From the NCBI GenBank assembly GCA_964562015.1, contig CAZLRH010000014.1:15269-79268 (forward strand): a DNA stretch of 64,000 nt, given 5' to 3'. Shown here one piece after another: positions 17,141 to 25,629 of this stretch. Under the pieces are notes generated by a model. It had not been told where the DNA came from. It made no database searches and saw only the letters and a program-made list of their open reading frames with translations. Positions within the stretch are counted from its first letter, which is position 1, and each line of letters starts with the position of its first letter. This stretch comes from CAZLRH01 sp964562015. Its GTDB lineage: Bacteria; Verrucomicrobiota; Verrucomicrobiia; Opitutales; JABDGR01. The position numbers and the translations under genes are program-made.

Positions 17141-17833
17141 CTATTTTTCCGCGTATTGCGGCGTGCGATAAAACTCGCGCGCCTTGGCGAGAAGTTGAGG
17201 CTCGGTCAGGTGCCGCTCGTCGATGACGACCGTGCCGACGATACGCTGGACCAGGTCGGCATGATGTTTCTTCAGCCAGGTGACGAATTGCTCCATCTCG
17301 CTGCTGGTGCCTTTGCCGGTGCCAAAGAGTAGAATCTGCCCGGTACCCGTCAAGGCGTGGGCAACCGGTTCAAAAAAGCTGTTGGGGTCGGGCTTTTCCT
17401 GGCCGCGCGAAAAGTCCTTCGCATTGTGCGCGTGGCGGAAATAGTCGGCGGGCTCGTGCGGCAAAATCTGCTGCGGCACCGCGCCGTGCATTTCCGAACG
17501 GAAAAGGCGGGCCTCGTGATGATTGATCACGACCAGCCAATGGGATTCCCCCTTTTCTGCCGCGGGGGCCGCCGCCTCGGATAGTTCGAGAAAATGACGC
17601 AATTCCAGGATCGCCTTGGTCTCGGCCACCTCCTTGGTGCGCGGCGGGTGCAAGACGAGGGTGTGGCCGTGGCGGGTCACTTTCAGATTGCCGTTCGGCT
17701 CCACGCTCGTCTGACCGAGTTCGCCCAACAGCAGGCGGACGTCGTGCCAATCGAGGTTGTGCGCCGCAGGATGGCGAAAGATCGCTTCATAGGTGCGCAA
17801 GGCGGCACCGGCGAGGTCCGGGGGTGGATTCAT
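17141..17833 (-). CDS. Conserved hypothetical protein, HicA-like N-terminus
   Basis: A 230-residue soluble protein in two parts. Residues 1-80 contain NLDWHDVRLLLGELG and GNLKVTRHGHTLVLHPPR, a pattern like the small dsRNA-binding fold of HicA toxins. Residues 95-225 contain HWLVVINHHEARLFRSEM, RHAHNAKDFSRGQEKPDP, GQILLFGTGKGTSSEMEQF and VVIDERHLTEPQLLAKAREFY. The second part resembles eRF1-domain-like or host-attachment type proteins. Function is unknown. No HicB-like antitoxin neighbours it, so toxin activity is not implied. Confidence 0.6.
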   Translation of the reverse strand: MNPPPDLAGAALRTYEAIFRHPAAHNLDWHDVRLLLGELGQTSVEPNGNLKVTRHGHTLVLHPPRTKEVAETKAILELRHFLELSEAAAPAAEKGESHWLVVINHHEARLFRSEMHGAVPQQILPHEPADYFRHAHNAKDFSRGQEKPDPNSFFEPVAHALTGTGQILLFGTGKGTSSEMEQFVTWLKKHHADLVQRIVGTVVIDERHLTEPQLLAKAREFYRTPQYAEK

Positions 17834-17855
17834 AAAGGGATGCGCAGCGGGGGCC

Positions 17856-18011
17856 TTAAATCCGCCCGAGCAAGAGCAAAACGACCAGAACCGCCAGCAA
17901 CAGGCCGAGGCCGCCGCTTGGGTAATAGCTCCAGTTTCGGCTATGGGGCCAGACGGGCACCGTGCCGACCAGCATCATCACCACTAAAATGAGCAAAATG
18001 AGTCCTAACAT
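17856..18011 (-). CDS. DUF3309-like small membrane protein
   Basis: The 51-residue product begins MLGLILLILVVMMLVGTVPVWPHSRNW, has a YYPSGGLG turn, then a second hydrophobic helix LLLAVLVVLLLLG. Two transmembrane helices joined by a short polar loop with the WPHSRNWGYYPS-type motif are the hallmark of DUF3309 proteins. An upstream in-frame ATG would add 27 polar residues and is less likely. Role unknown. It lies 22 bases past the start side of the neighbouring hypothetical gene. Confidence 0.75.
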   Translation of the reverse strand: MLGLILLILVVMMLVGTVPVWPHSRNWSYYPSGGLGLLLAVLVVLLLLGRI

Positions 18012-18131
18012 GGAATTGCTTTCGTTGGGCGAATGAAATGGTCCCGCCATCGTGGCGAGGCTATTTCGACGCTGGCCAAGAAGATACACCACTATGGAAA
18101 CCGCGCCTATGGGGACTAACCCTACAGCATA

Positions 18132-18533
18132 TCACCCGCCGGCAAAAACGGGACGAAAGCCGGCTTCGGTGAGAATGCGTGCAACCGCCTCGCGCTGGTC
18201 GCCCTGGATTTCAATCCGCCCCTCCTTCACCGTGCCGCCCGTGCCGCAGGCGCGCTGCATTGTCTTGGCCAGTTGCTCCTTCTCAGGCGAACCGATGCCC
18301 ACAAAGCCCTTCACCACGGTGACCGTCTTGCCGCCGCGCCCGGCCTTTTCGCGAATGATGTCCACGCGGCCGCGATTCTTGCGTTCCGGTTTGGCCGGCA
18401 GGGAGGCGGGCGAAGGCGCGCTCGCGGGACTTTTCGGGGGCGCGGGCGGCAGCCCCTGGTTCGACAGGCTGGCAAAGGGGTTCTGACCGATGCTTTCGCC
18501 GCCATCGGTGCGGATTCGGTCGGGCCCGCTCAT
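18132..18533 (-). CDS. yciH: SUI1/YciH-family translation initiation factor
   Basis: A 133-residue protein with a Pro/Ala-rich N-terminal extension of about 50 residues and a C-terminal SUI1 (eIF1-like) domain: RGGKTVTVVKGF, LAKTMQRACGTGGTVKEGRIEIQGD, then REAVARILTEAGFRPVFAGG. The GTGGTVK segment is the family signature. Bacterial YciH proteins are thought to influence start-site fidelity. It is transcribed alone on the minus strand, between the DUF3309-like gene and the Ig-like gene. Confidence 0.88.
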   Translation of the reverse strand: MSGPDRIRTDGGESIGQNPFASLSNQGLPPAPPKSPASAPSPASLPAKPERKNRGRVDIIREKAGRGGKTVTVVKGFVGIGSPEKEQLAKTMQRACGTGGTVKEGRIEIQGDQREAVARILTEAGFRPVFAGG

Positions 18534-18586
18534 GGGCCGTAAGGTTTGCGCAGCGAAAATAAAACCGCCAGCCTAAATCCAGCGGC

Positions 18587-20194
18587 TCACTTCACTGTGA
18601 GCGCCACTGGCACGCTGGTCACCGTGCCGGCGGGGTTGGTGACTTTGCAGGAGTATTTGCCGGCGTCGGTTTTGGCGAGCTTGAGGATGGTGAGCGAGGC
18701 CGTCTTCGAACCGGTGATTTTGCCGGCGGCGTCCTTGAGTGGCGTGGTGGATTTCAGCCACAGATACGTCAACGGCGCGGAGCCGGTCGCCACAATTTTG
18801 AATTTGGCCGAGGCTTTGGCTTTCGCGGTCACGGCCTTGGGCGGGGTGGTAATGGCCGGAGCGACGAGCACAGTGAAGGTGGCGGTGGAATTGCCCGCCT
18901 CATTGGTGACCTTGAGGGTGTAGCCGCCATCACGAGCGACGGACAAATTGCTCAAGGTCAAATTTGCCGAGGTGACGCCGGTAACATTCGCGCCGTTGAC
19001 CAAGGGGACGCCCTTGTAGGACCATTGGTAAGTGAGGTTGCCATTCCCGGCCACATTGGCGGTGAGCACGGTGTTGGCGCCGGATTTGATTTTGACGATA
19101 TTGGAGGTCAACGACACCACGGGGCTGACGACGACGAGGATTTGCGCGGTGGCATTGCCGGCCTCGTTGGTGGCCTTAAGCGTGTAATTGCCCGCGCGCG
19201 TGGCGGTCAAATTGGCCAGCGTCAAATTGGCCGAGGTCGCGCCGGAAACATTGGCGCCGTTCGTCACGGGCGTGCCGTTAAAAGTCCACTGATAAGTGAG
19301 ATTGCCGATGCCGAGAATGCTGCCCGTGAGCGTGGTGTTCGCGCCCGCGACTACGGGGACAAGATTACCCGAAAAGGAAACGGTGGGGCTGACGATGACG
19401 TGGATGGTCGAGTTGGCTGAATTCAAGGCATTGTTGACGACCAACTTGTAATCGCCGCCCTGGTCGGAAGTGAGGTTGCTGAGCATGAGGGTGGAATTCT
19501 CGGCCCCCGTAATGGTGCCGTTGTTGGTGACCGGAGTGCCGTTAAAAAACCAGTGCGTGAGCACGGTGCCGTCGCCCACGATGTTCGCGCCCAACGTGAG
19601 ATTGCCGCCGGCCAAGGCCGTGGTGTTGGCCGCAAGTCCGCTCACCTGCGCGGCCGCCACCGGCAACGTGGAGGAAAATTGCACCTCGTCCACAAAAACC
19701 CACAAATTGGAACGGGTGAGGTCGATATCCAACTCGTCGCCCGTCCAATTGCCGGTGAAATCCAAAAAAACGCGGGTGCCGTCAGCGATGGCGTCGGCCG
19801 GGACGGGGAAGTCCTCGCCGTTGATGGTGACATTGGCCGGCATGGAGATGCCGGCATAATCCGAGCGGTCGAAGCCGATGCGCACCCATTTGATGTTGGT
19901 CATGCTGTCGGCAAAATTAAACGTCAGCGAGGGGTCGTGGCTGTCCCAGCCCACCCACTCGAAGGCGTTACCGTTGCCGAGATCCGCAGTCCAATCCCCG
20001 GTTCCGATAAAGCCGTCGGTCAATTGGACACCCGTTTTATCGGTGTAATTGTAGCTGCCCGTGTCGCCCACTGTGGCAGTATAGTTGGACGCCATCACCA
20101 TGGTAAAATTGGTGGGAATATCGGCCGTAATATTGGCGGCCTGGGCGGCCCCGGCCAGCAAACAAACCAGCACTCCGGCAATGTACTGCTTCAT
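18587..20194 (-). CDS. Secreted protein with four Ig-like domains
   Basis: A 535-residue exported protein. A signal peptide ends AGAAQA at about residue 19. The next 155 residues contain NGNAFEWVGWDSHDPSLTFNF and an FVDEVQFSS ending, resembling a carbohydrate-binding or discoidin-like beta domain. Four Ig-like repeats follow, each with the pattern LTYQWxxNGxPVTNGA, GATSANLTLANL and AGNYTLKATNEAGN. No membrane anchor or sorting motif is seen at the C-terminus. Asn-x-Thr/Ser triplets are strikingly frequent (more than 20). A cell-surface or matrix role is likely; no enzyme motif is visible. Confidence 0.8.
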   Translation of the reverse strand: MKQYIAGVLVCLLAGAAQAANITADIPTNFTMVMASNYTATVGDTGSYNYTDKTGVQLTDGFIGTGDWTADLGNGNAFEWVGWDSHDPSLTFNFADSMTNIKWVRIGFDRSDYAGISMPANVTINGEDFPVPADAIADGTRVFLDFTGNWTGDELDIDLTRSNLWVFVDEVQFSSTLPVAAAQVSGLAANTTALAGGNLTLGANIVGDGTVLTHWFFNGTPVTNNGTITGAENSTLMLSNLTSDQGGDYKLVVNNALNSANSTIHVIVSPTVSFSGNLVPVVAGANTTLTGSILGIGNLTYQWTFNGTPVTNGANVSGATSANLTLANLTATRAGNYTLKATNEAGNATAQILVVVSPVVSLTSNIVKIKSGANTVLTANVAGNGNLTYQWSYKGVPLVNGANVTGVTSANLTLSNLSVARDGGYTLKVTNEAGNSTATFTVLVAPAITTPPKAVTAKAKASAKFKIVATGSAPLTYLWLKSTTPLKDAAGKITGSKTASLTILKLAKTDAGKYSCKVTNPAGTVTSVPVALTVK

Positions 20195-20372
20195 GGTAGG
20201 GAAAAATGCCCAAAAATGGTCCCGCGTTCAAGCTAGAACCACAACCCTCAGGGCTTATTCCCCCGGTCCGTTCCCTGGCAAAAATGCGAAGGCACGGTGG
20301 AGTCCTAAATTCACCCAAAACCTTGCGGCGGACTGGGGCGGCCCGACCTACCCCTGAAAGCGGTTAAAGTAG

Positions 20373-20394
20373 GGCGCGCTGCCCCCAGCGCGCC
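20373..20394. terminator. GC-rich hairpin downstream of the LysR gene
   Basis: GGCGCGCT at 20373-20380 pairs perfectly with AGCGCGCC at 20387-20394. It lies just past the stop of the minus-strand LysR gene and could end its transcript. The following minus-strand bases CCTACTTTAACC make only a poor U tract. Confidence 0.4.
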
Positions 20395-20429
20395 GTTTCA
20401 AATTTGGACATGGCTCAAGACACAGAAGC

Positions 20430-21341
20430 TTAACCCTCGCCATTTTCCAGTACTTTGAGGAGGTCCTTGGTGGTGAGCAGGTGCACAAATTTACGGATGG
20501 CGGGCGAGAGCACGCGGCCCTTGCGGTGGATGATGGCGAGCGGGCGCACGAGGCGCTTGCCCTTGATGTGCAGGCGGCACAGCAGTTTTTGGCGGACTTC
20601 CTGCAGGATGGTGGTCTCCGGCACGATGGCGATGCCGGCATCGACCTCGACGGCGCGCTTCACGGTTTCGATGTTGTCGAATTCCATGACCGGCGTGATA
20701 TCGAATTTGAAGTCTTTAAAAATCTGGTCGGTGGCCTTGCGTGTGGGAATGTCCTGGTCGAAGCCGATGAATTTGAAGCCCGAGAGTTCCTCGATGCTGA
20801 CCTCCTTGCGGGCGGCGAGCGTGTGGGTGGGACTGCAAATCACGACCAACTGGTCCTCCTGAAAGGGGATGATCTCGATATTGCGCGACTTGATGGGGAA
20901 AGCGACGAGCCCGAGGTCCACGGCATTGTGCGAGACGTCCTCGTACACCAGATTCGACCGGCGGTACTCGACGCGGACGTTGACGTTGGGAAAATCCTTG
21001 AGGAAGAGTTTGATGTAAGCGGGAAGCTCGTGGAGTCCGATGGAGTAAATCGTCGAGAGGTTGATGGTGCCGCTGACGACCTTGCGCATCTCCTGCAAAT
21101 CATTCGAGAGCTTGTCGTACAGTTGCAGAAACTCCTTCGAGGTTTCGTAAATGCGCTGGCCCTCGCGGGTGAGGCGGAAATGCTTCTGGCCGCGGTCGAC
21201 GATCAGCACATTGAAGTGCTTTTCCATCGCGCGCATCTGCTGGCTGACGGCGGACTGGGTGATGCCGTTGATCTTGGCGGCGCGGGAAAAACTCTGGCTT
21301 TCGACCAGGTCGGAGAAGATTTTGAAATTCTCGATGTGCAT
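20430..21341 (-). CDS. LysR-family transcriptional regulator
   Basis: A 303-residue LysR-type regulator. The winged helix-turn-helix is at residues 1-62: FSDLVESQSFSRAAKINGITQSAVSQQMRAMEKHF, then LIVDRGQKHFRLTREGQ. The co-inducer-binding domain begins at about residue 90 (GTINLSTIYSIGLHELPAYI) and includes the GIAIVPETTI segment typical of the family. It is divergent from the PLP-homeostasis gene at 21,503, with a palindromic repeat between. Its ligand and targets cannot be told from sequence. Confidence 0.92.
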   Translation of the reverse strand: MHIENFKIFSDLVESQSFSRAAKINGITQSAVSQQMRAMEKHFNVLIVDRGQKHFRLTREGQRIYETSKEFLQLYDKLSNDLQEMRKVVSGTINLSTIYSIGLHELPAYIKLFLKDFPNVNVRVEYRRSNLVYEDVSHNAVDLGLVAFPIKSRNIEIIPFQEDQLVVICSPTHTLAARKEVSIEELSGFKFIGFDQDIPTRKATDQIFKDFKFDITPVMEFDNIETVKRAVEVDAGIAIVPETTILQEVRQKLLCRLHIKGKRLVRPLAIIHRKGRVLSPAIRKFVHLLTTKDLLKVLENGEG

Positions 21342-21357
21342 GGCGGTAAACTTTTTT

Positions 21358-21431
21358 TGACAGGATTAACAGAATTTACAGAATTGGGTCCGGCAGCCGG
21401 AACGAATCATCTCTTTTTTAATTCTGTCCAT
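21358..21431. repeat. Intergenic palindromic repeat (AGAATT/AATTCTGT type)
   Basis: GGATTAACAGAATTTACAGAATT at the left faces AATTCTGTCC at the right, with a GC-rich centre. The same motif family recurs at 44,700-44,880 and, as a partial copy, ahead of the HIT gene at 53,029. Confidence 0.6.
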
Positions 21432-21502
21432 TCCTTCCCGTTCCCCTATCCTATAACGTTCTCTAATCGGCTTTCAATCCAGTTTTTAGCTGCGCTTATC
21501 CC

Positions 21503-22207
21503 ATGGCCCTTTTGTCCTACGAGGAATTTTTAGGGAATCTCGGCCGCGTGCGCGCACGGGTGGCTGCGGCGTGCGCGGCGGCCGGCCGGCCGGCGGAGGC
21601 GGCGCGCATTTTGGCCGTGACGAAGACGCATCCGGTAGAGGCAGCCCTTTACGCCCAGCGGGCTGGCTTGCCCGGCGCGGGCGAAAACCGGGTGCAGGAG
21701 GCGCTGGAGAAAATCGCCGCCTGTCCGGATCCGGCGGTGCGGTGGGAACTCATCGGCCACCTGCAATCGAACAAGGCAGCCAAGGCCGCGGTCGTGTTTG
21801 CGCGCATTCAATCGGTGGATCGCGCCGATCTCGCCGAGAAGCTCGACCGCGCGGCGGCGGCGGCGAGACGCACGCTGCCGGTACTGTTGCAAATCAACGC
21901 GGGTGACGACCCGGCGAAATTTGGCGCAAATTGCGCGGACGCCCCGGCCCTGCTCGAAGCCGCCTTGCGGTGTGCCTCTTTGCGGGTCGAAGGGTTGATG
22001 ACGATCGCGCCACTGGCCCCTGGAGACCCGACGGTGGCGGAGCGTTGCTTCGCGCGTCTGCAGGAAACGCGGGACCAACTCGCCGCCCAATTCAAAGTGC
22101 CGCTGCCGGAGTTATCCATGGGCATGTCGGACGACCTCGAGGCGGCCGTTCGCCAGGGCAGCACGTTGGTGCGGGTGGGCACGGCGCTGTTTGGGCACCG
22201 AGAATAA
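21503..22207 (+). CDS. YggS/PLPBP-family pyridoxal phosphate homeostasis protein
   Basis: A 234-residue single-domain PLP-binding protein. It shows LAVTKTHPVEA with the PLP lysine, the AGENRVQEALEK box, WELIGHLQSNKAA, a QSVDRADLAEKLD segment, and the C-terminal ELSMGMSDDLEAAVRQGSTLVRVGTALFG signature. These are diagnostic of the YggS/PROSC family, which buffers free PLP rather than catalysing a known reaction. The length is normal. It faces the LysR gene, but no regulatory link is proven. Confidence 0.94.
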   Translation: MALLSYEEFLGNLGRVRARVAAACAAAGRPAEAARILAVTKTHPVEAALYAQRAGLPGAGENRVQEALEKIAACPDPAVRWELIGHLQSNKAAKAAVVFARIQSVDRADLAEKLDRAAAAARRTLPVLLQINAGDDPAKFGANCADAPALLEAALRCASLRVEGLMTIAPLAPGDPTVAERCFARLQETRDQLAAQFKVPLPELSMGMSDDLEAAVRQGSTLVRVGTALFGHRE

Positions 22208-22345
22208 ATATTCACCGCAGAGAGCGCGGAGTGCGCGGAGGAAGAGAATAGCTCCACAGATTACACCGATTTTCACCGATTATTTTCTTCAAATCTGTGT
22301 TAATCGGTGAAATCTGTGGATAAGATTGCCCTCCTTTCTCTTTTG
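22208..22345. repeat. Intergenic palindromic repeats (CCGCAGAG and CACAGATT types)
   Basis: Two elements lie here. TTCACCGCAGAGAGCGCGGAGTGCGCGGAGG begins at about 22,211. CCACAGATT (22254-22262) and ACCGATT units are mirrored by AATCGGTGAAATCTGTGG ending at 22,319, forming a stem of about 30 bp with interruptions. It lies between yggS-like and AmpG-like genes. Confidence 0.65.
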
Positions 22346-22366
22346 CCTTCGCGTCCTGGCGCTTAA

Positions 22367-23638
22367 ATGAACACCTCTGTAAATCGCTCGCCCGGCTTAT
22401 GGGTGCCGACCTTGTATTTTGCGCAGGGGCTGCCGTTTGTCATCGTGACCAGCGTATCGTCGGTGGCGTTGCTGAAACTCGGTTGGACGGCCGCGGAGGT
22501 GGCGCTTTTCACCAGCGGCCTGAATTTGCCCTGGACGATCAAGCCGTTGTGGGGGCCGCTGCTGGAACGCTGGGGCACGCGGCGCGGCTGGATTGTGGCG
22601 ATGCAAGCCGTGGCGGCCCTGGCCCTCGCCGGCATTGCGTTCGTTTTGCCGCACAAGGACTGGCTGACGCTGACCCTCGGGCTGTTTCTCGGGCTCGGCT
22701 TCGCCTCGGCGACCCACGACATCGCCGCCGATGGCTTCTACATGCTCGCGCTGGGCAGCCGCACGCAGGCGGAGCTCACGGGCGTGCGCAATACGTTCTT
22801 CCGCATCGCCATGCTGGCGGGGAATGGCGGGCTCATCTGGCTGGCGGGCTGGGGTGAAAAGCAGTGGGGCTCGGCGACCGCGTGGCCGGCGGCCTTCGTG
22901 GCGGTGGCGGCGCTCATGCTTTGCATTAGTTTGTATCACTGGAGAATTTTGCCCAAACCGGCGGCGGATGCCCGCATTAACGCCCCGCGCGTCGAGGCCG
23001 GGGAGTTTGTGCGCATCTGGGCGAGCTTTGTGCAACGCCCCGGCTTCGCGCGGATGCTGGCGTTCATCTTTCTCTACCGCCTCGGCGAGAGCCAATTATT
23101 GAAAGGCAACCAGGCCTTCCTGCTCGATAAGCGCGCGGCGGGCGGGCTGGCGCTGGCGACGGATGAACTGGGCTACCTGTATGGCACGCTCGGCATTCTG
23201 GCGCTGTTGGCGGGCGGCTTGCTCGGCGGCAAGGCCATCGCACGCACGGGGCTGCGCCGCCAGCTTTGGCCCATGGCGCTGGCGATCAATCTGCCGCATT
23301 TCATCTACATTTGGCTTGCGCTCACGCAACCGACGAGCCACGCGTTAATCGGCGGCGGCATCGCGCTCGAGCAATTCGGTTATGGCTACGGGTTCGCGGC
23401 GTACATGGTTTACTTATTATATGTGGCGCGCGGGGCGCACCCGACCTCGCACTATGCGCTATGCTCCGGGGCCATGGCGCTGGGCGCGATGCTGGCAGGC
23501 GGAATTGCGGCGGCGGCGCTCACGGCCCTCGACAACAATTACCTGCATTTTTTCATCTGGGCGACGGTGACCGGTTTCATTGGCTTGGCGACCTTATGGA
23601 AGCTGCCGCTCGAGGCGGATTTTGGCCGACGCGATTAA
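22367..23638 (+). CDS. AmpG-like MFS transporter
   Basis: A 423-residue major facilitator with 12 likely transmembrane helices. The start resembles AmpG permeases (YFAQGLPFVIVTSVSSVALLKLG, then LPWTIKPLWGPLLERWGTRRGWI, then GLGFASATHDIAADGFYML). The loop-2 signature RWGTRRGW and the ATxDIAxDG motif are characteristic. AmpG imports anhydro-muropeptides for cell-wall recycling. Substrate identity here is inferred from similarity only, and no amidase or ampD gene is adjacent. Confidence 0.8.
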   Translation: MNTSVNRSPGLWVPTLYFAQGLPFVIVTSVSSVALLKLGWTAAEVALFTSGLNLPWTIKPLWGPLLERWGTRRGWIVAMQAVAALALAGIAFVLPHKDWLTLTLGLFLGLGFASATHDIAADGFYMLALGSRTQAELTGVRNTFFRIAMLAGNGGLIWLAGWGEKQWGSATAWPAAFVAVAALMLCISLYHWRILPKPAADARINAPRVEAGEFVRIWASFVQRPGFARMLAFIFLYRLGESQLLKGNQAFLLDKRAAGGLALATDELGYLYGTLGILALLAGGLLGGKAIARTGLRRQLWPMALAINLPHFIYIWLALTQPTSHALIGGGIALEQFGYGYGFAAYMVYLLYVARGAHPTSHYALCSGAMALGAMLAGGIAAAALTALDNNYLHFFIWATVTGFIGLATLWKLPLEADFGRRD

Positions 23639-23698
23639 GTTTAGACGGCCGCTTACAGTCTAAAACCGCAGGACAAATTTTTCCTCAATTGAAATTGG

Positions 23699-24937
23699 TC
23701 AAGGATCCATCTGAGCTGACTCAATCAATTCGAGCCTGGGTGGAAGGGCATCGGGCGCCAAGCGGGCCACGACCGGGTTACTACCCCGCGCAAGCAATGC
23801 GACTTGGTGGCTGGGAATGTCCAAGGTGCAAATCTGATCCTCACCCAATTGAAAGATTAAGATATCCCCAGGAAGATAAATTACGTCCGAAACCATCCAG
23901 GCTCCAAAAAGCGTTTCCCAGTTGAGCCAAAAATCTTCACCCGTTTGAAGATTGTGACCAAAGACGCCGTCGTTGGGCCACGAGCCCGTGGATATCTGCC
24001 AAGAATTCATTTTCCGATCCAATGTTAAGACATTTGTTTTCGGCAATTGATTGGGGAAAAGTGATAGGATTGGGCTGCCTGCGGCGAGATTGGCAAAGCG
24101 GCGCCAAACCAAGTAAGCGTCCTCCACTTCACCCTGCTCTCGTTCTCGAACGAAAACCAATTCGCAGAGGTCATCCAAATGCGGCACCAAATCTTCGCCG
24201 GAAATTATCTTTCGTGGCACCTGAGGGGCCGTCGCCGCATTATGGAAGAGAACTCCGAGTCGCACACGACTTTTCCCGTTAGCGGGAGGAATTTCCAATA
24301 CCTGCGTTGCCGCAGAACTGCCGAGCGGCTGCTGCATAATCTTTAATTGGTCGGTTGAAAGATAAATTAGGGTCAAATTCTTGGGCAGGGACAAGGAAGT
24401 GGCCGGAACCATATGAAAGTCACGATACAAATGCGTGCCGCTAAAGCTCCAATAACCGCCAAAGAGTAATAAATACGAAACCGTCTGAACCAGAAAGGTT
24501 GCTCTTACCGCCACTTTCCAGTCGCGGCGGGCAAACTGCCAACAGGCCCAAGTAAAGGGCCACTCAACCACCAAGGTGATAAAATAACATAGAGCCGCCA
24601 TGACCCAGAACCATCTCCAGGCGGAATAAAGATCCAGCCTATGCAGGTGTTCGCTGCAAAATCCAATGAAAAAAGCGCCGAGCATCGCCGAAACATAATT
24701 CGACGCTAGCATGATAAAAAACGCCCCGACCGGCCGGCGTTTGAACAAAAGGACCAATAATGCTGTCTCTACGATGGCCAGAAGAGTATTTCCGAACACC
24801 AAATGCAGCAAGGGCGCCCACATTAATGGGGTGCCGGCGTCAGCCGAAACTCGACCTAGCAGGCCAAACCACAATGCAACCGCCAACAGGCTTTGGCGCA
24901 AAAGGCCCTTTCCAATGCTCAGGCGAAAACGACCCAT
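23699..24937 (-). CDS. Hypothetical multi-pass membrane protein
   Basis: About 412 residues, with a likely signal-type first helix, then four or more transmembrane segments up to about residue 170 (including LLHLVFGNTLLAIVETALLVLLF and FWVMAALCYFITLVVEWPF). A long soluble part of about 240 residues follows. It contains LTLIYLSTDQLKIM and ILIFQLGEDQICTLDIPSHQVALLARG, which reads like a beta-rich, propeller-like domain. The family is not recognised. The start MGRFRLS was preferred to the ATG five codons upstream. It is convergent with the AmpG-like gene. Confidence 0.65.
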   Translation of the reverse strand: MGRFRLSIGKGLLRQSLLAVALWFGLLGRVSADAGTPLMWAPLLHLVFGNTLLAIVETALLVLLFKRRPVGAFFIMLASNYVSAMLGAFFIGFCSEHLHRLDLYSAWRWFWVMAALCYFITLVVEWPFTWACWQFARRDWKVAVRATFLVQTVSYLLLFGGYWSFSGTHLYRDFHMVPATSLSLPKNLTLIYLSTDQLKIMQQPLGSSAATQVLEIPPANGKSRVRLGVLFHNAATAPQVPRKIISGEDLVPHLDDLCELVFVREREQGEVEDAYLVWRRFANLAAGSPILSLFPNQLPKTNVLTLDRKMNSWQISTGSWPNDGVFGHNLQTGEDFWLNWETLFGAWMVSDVIYLPGDILIFQLGEDQICTLDIPSHQVALLARGSNPVVARLAPDALPPRLELIESAQMDP

Positions 24938-25127
24938 GGGAATCATTATCACAGGTAAGCGTTGACTTCGTCTCGTTCAGGAGCAAATCAAATTTCCTGT
25001 ATTAAAAATTGGCTAATGCCTGACTCTATTCTTTTTCTCTTCAACGCTTCTGGATCTTGAGCTTTGGGATTGCTGCCTTCACTTGGACGCCTACGATGCC
25101 GAACCATCTCGTCATTTAAAACACACC

Positions 25128-25559
25128 ATGCAGCCCTTGCCCGAGCAAAACCCCACGGATTCATCCGCCGCGCCCGCGGCGCTCTCGGATAAAAAGGCGA
25201 CCGTGCTGGGCTTGCGGCGCTTGTTCAATGCCTTCTTTTACTCGATGGAGGGGCTGGGCTCGTCGTGGAAGCATGAGCAGGCGTTTCGGCAGGAGATGAT
25301 GCTGGCCCTCGTGCTCATCCCCGTCGCGCTGGCGCTGCCGGTGGACTATGTGGGCAAGGCGCTCATGGTTTCGAGCGTGCTGCTGGTGCTCATCGTGGAG
25401 TTGTTGAATTCGGCCATCGAGTGGTGCGTGGACCTGGCCGCGAACCAGCAGCGTCATCCCTTCGCGAAGCGGGCGAAGGACATGGGCAGCGCGGCGGTGT
25501 TTTTGAGCCTGACGAATTGCCTGTGCACCTGGGTGCTCGTACTGATGCATTCGTTTTGA
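25128..25559 (+). CDS. dgkA: Diacylglycerol kinase (prokaryotic DgkA type)
   Basis: A 143-residue integral membrane lipid kinase. RRLFNAFFYSMEGLGSSWKHEQAFRQEMMLAL is the N-terminal amphipathic part, and VLLVLIVELLNSAIEWCVDL is the signature with the catalytic glutamate pair and NSAIE motif. FAKRAKDMGSAAVFLS is the conserved late loop, followed by a last transmembrane helix. It recycles diacylglycerol released by membrane-derived oligosaccharide or lipid turnover. The ATG at 25,128 was chosen; 15 upstream in-frame codons are not typical of the family. Confidence 0.93.
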   Translation: MQPLPEQNPTDSSAAPAALSDKKATVLGLRRLFNAFFYSMEGLGSSWKHEQAFRQEMMLALVLIPVALALPVDYVGKALMVSSVLLVLIVELLNSAIEWCVDLAANQQRHPFAKRAKDMGSAAVFLSLTNCLCTWVLVLMHSF

Positions 25560-25629
25560 GGCGGGAATGGAGATGAGACCGATCCGGGTTTGGAGTTGCG
25601 TTTAATCCTCCACGCGGCTGAATGGCGGG

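Noticed and set aside
20481..21533. A long plus-strand frame opposite the LysR gene
   Set aside because: It mirrors the LysR coding sequence and lacks any family motif; high GC codon structure creates such shadows.
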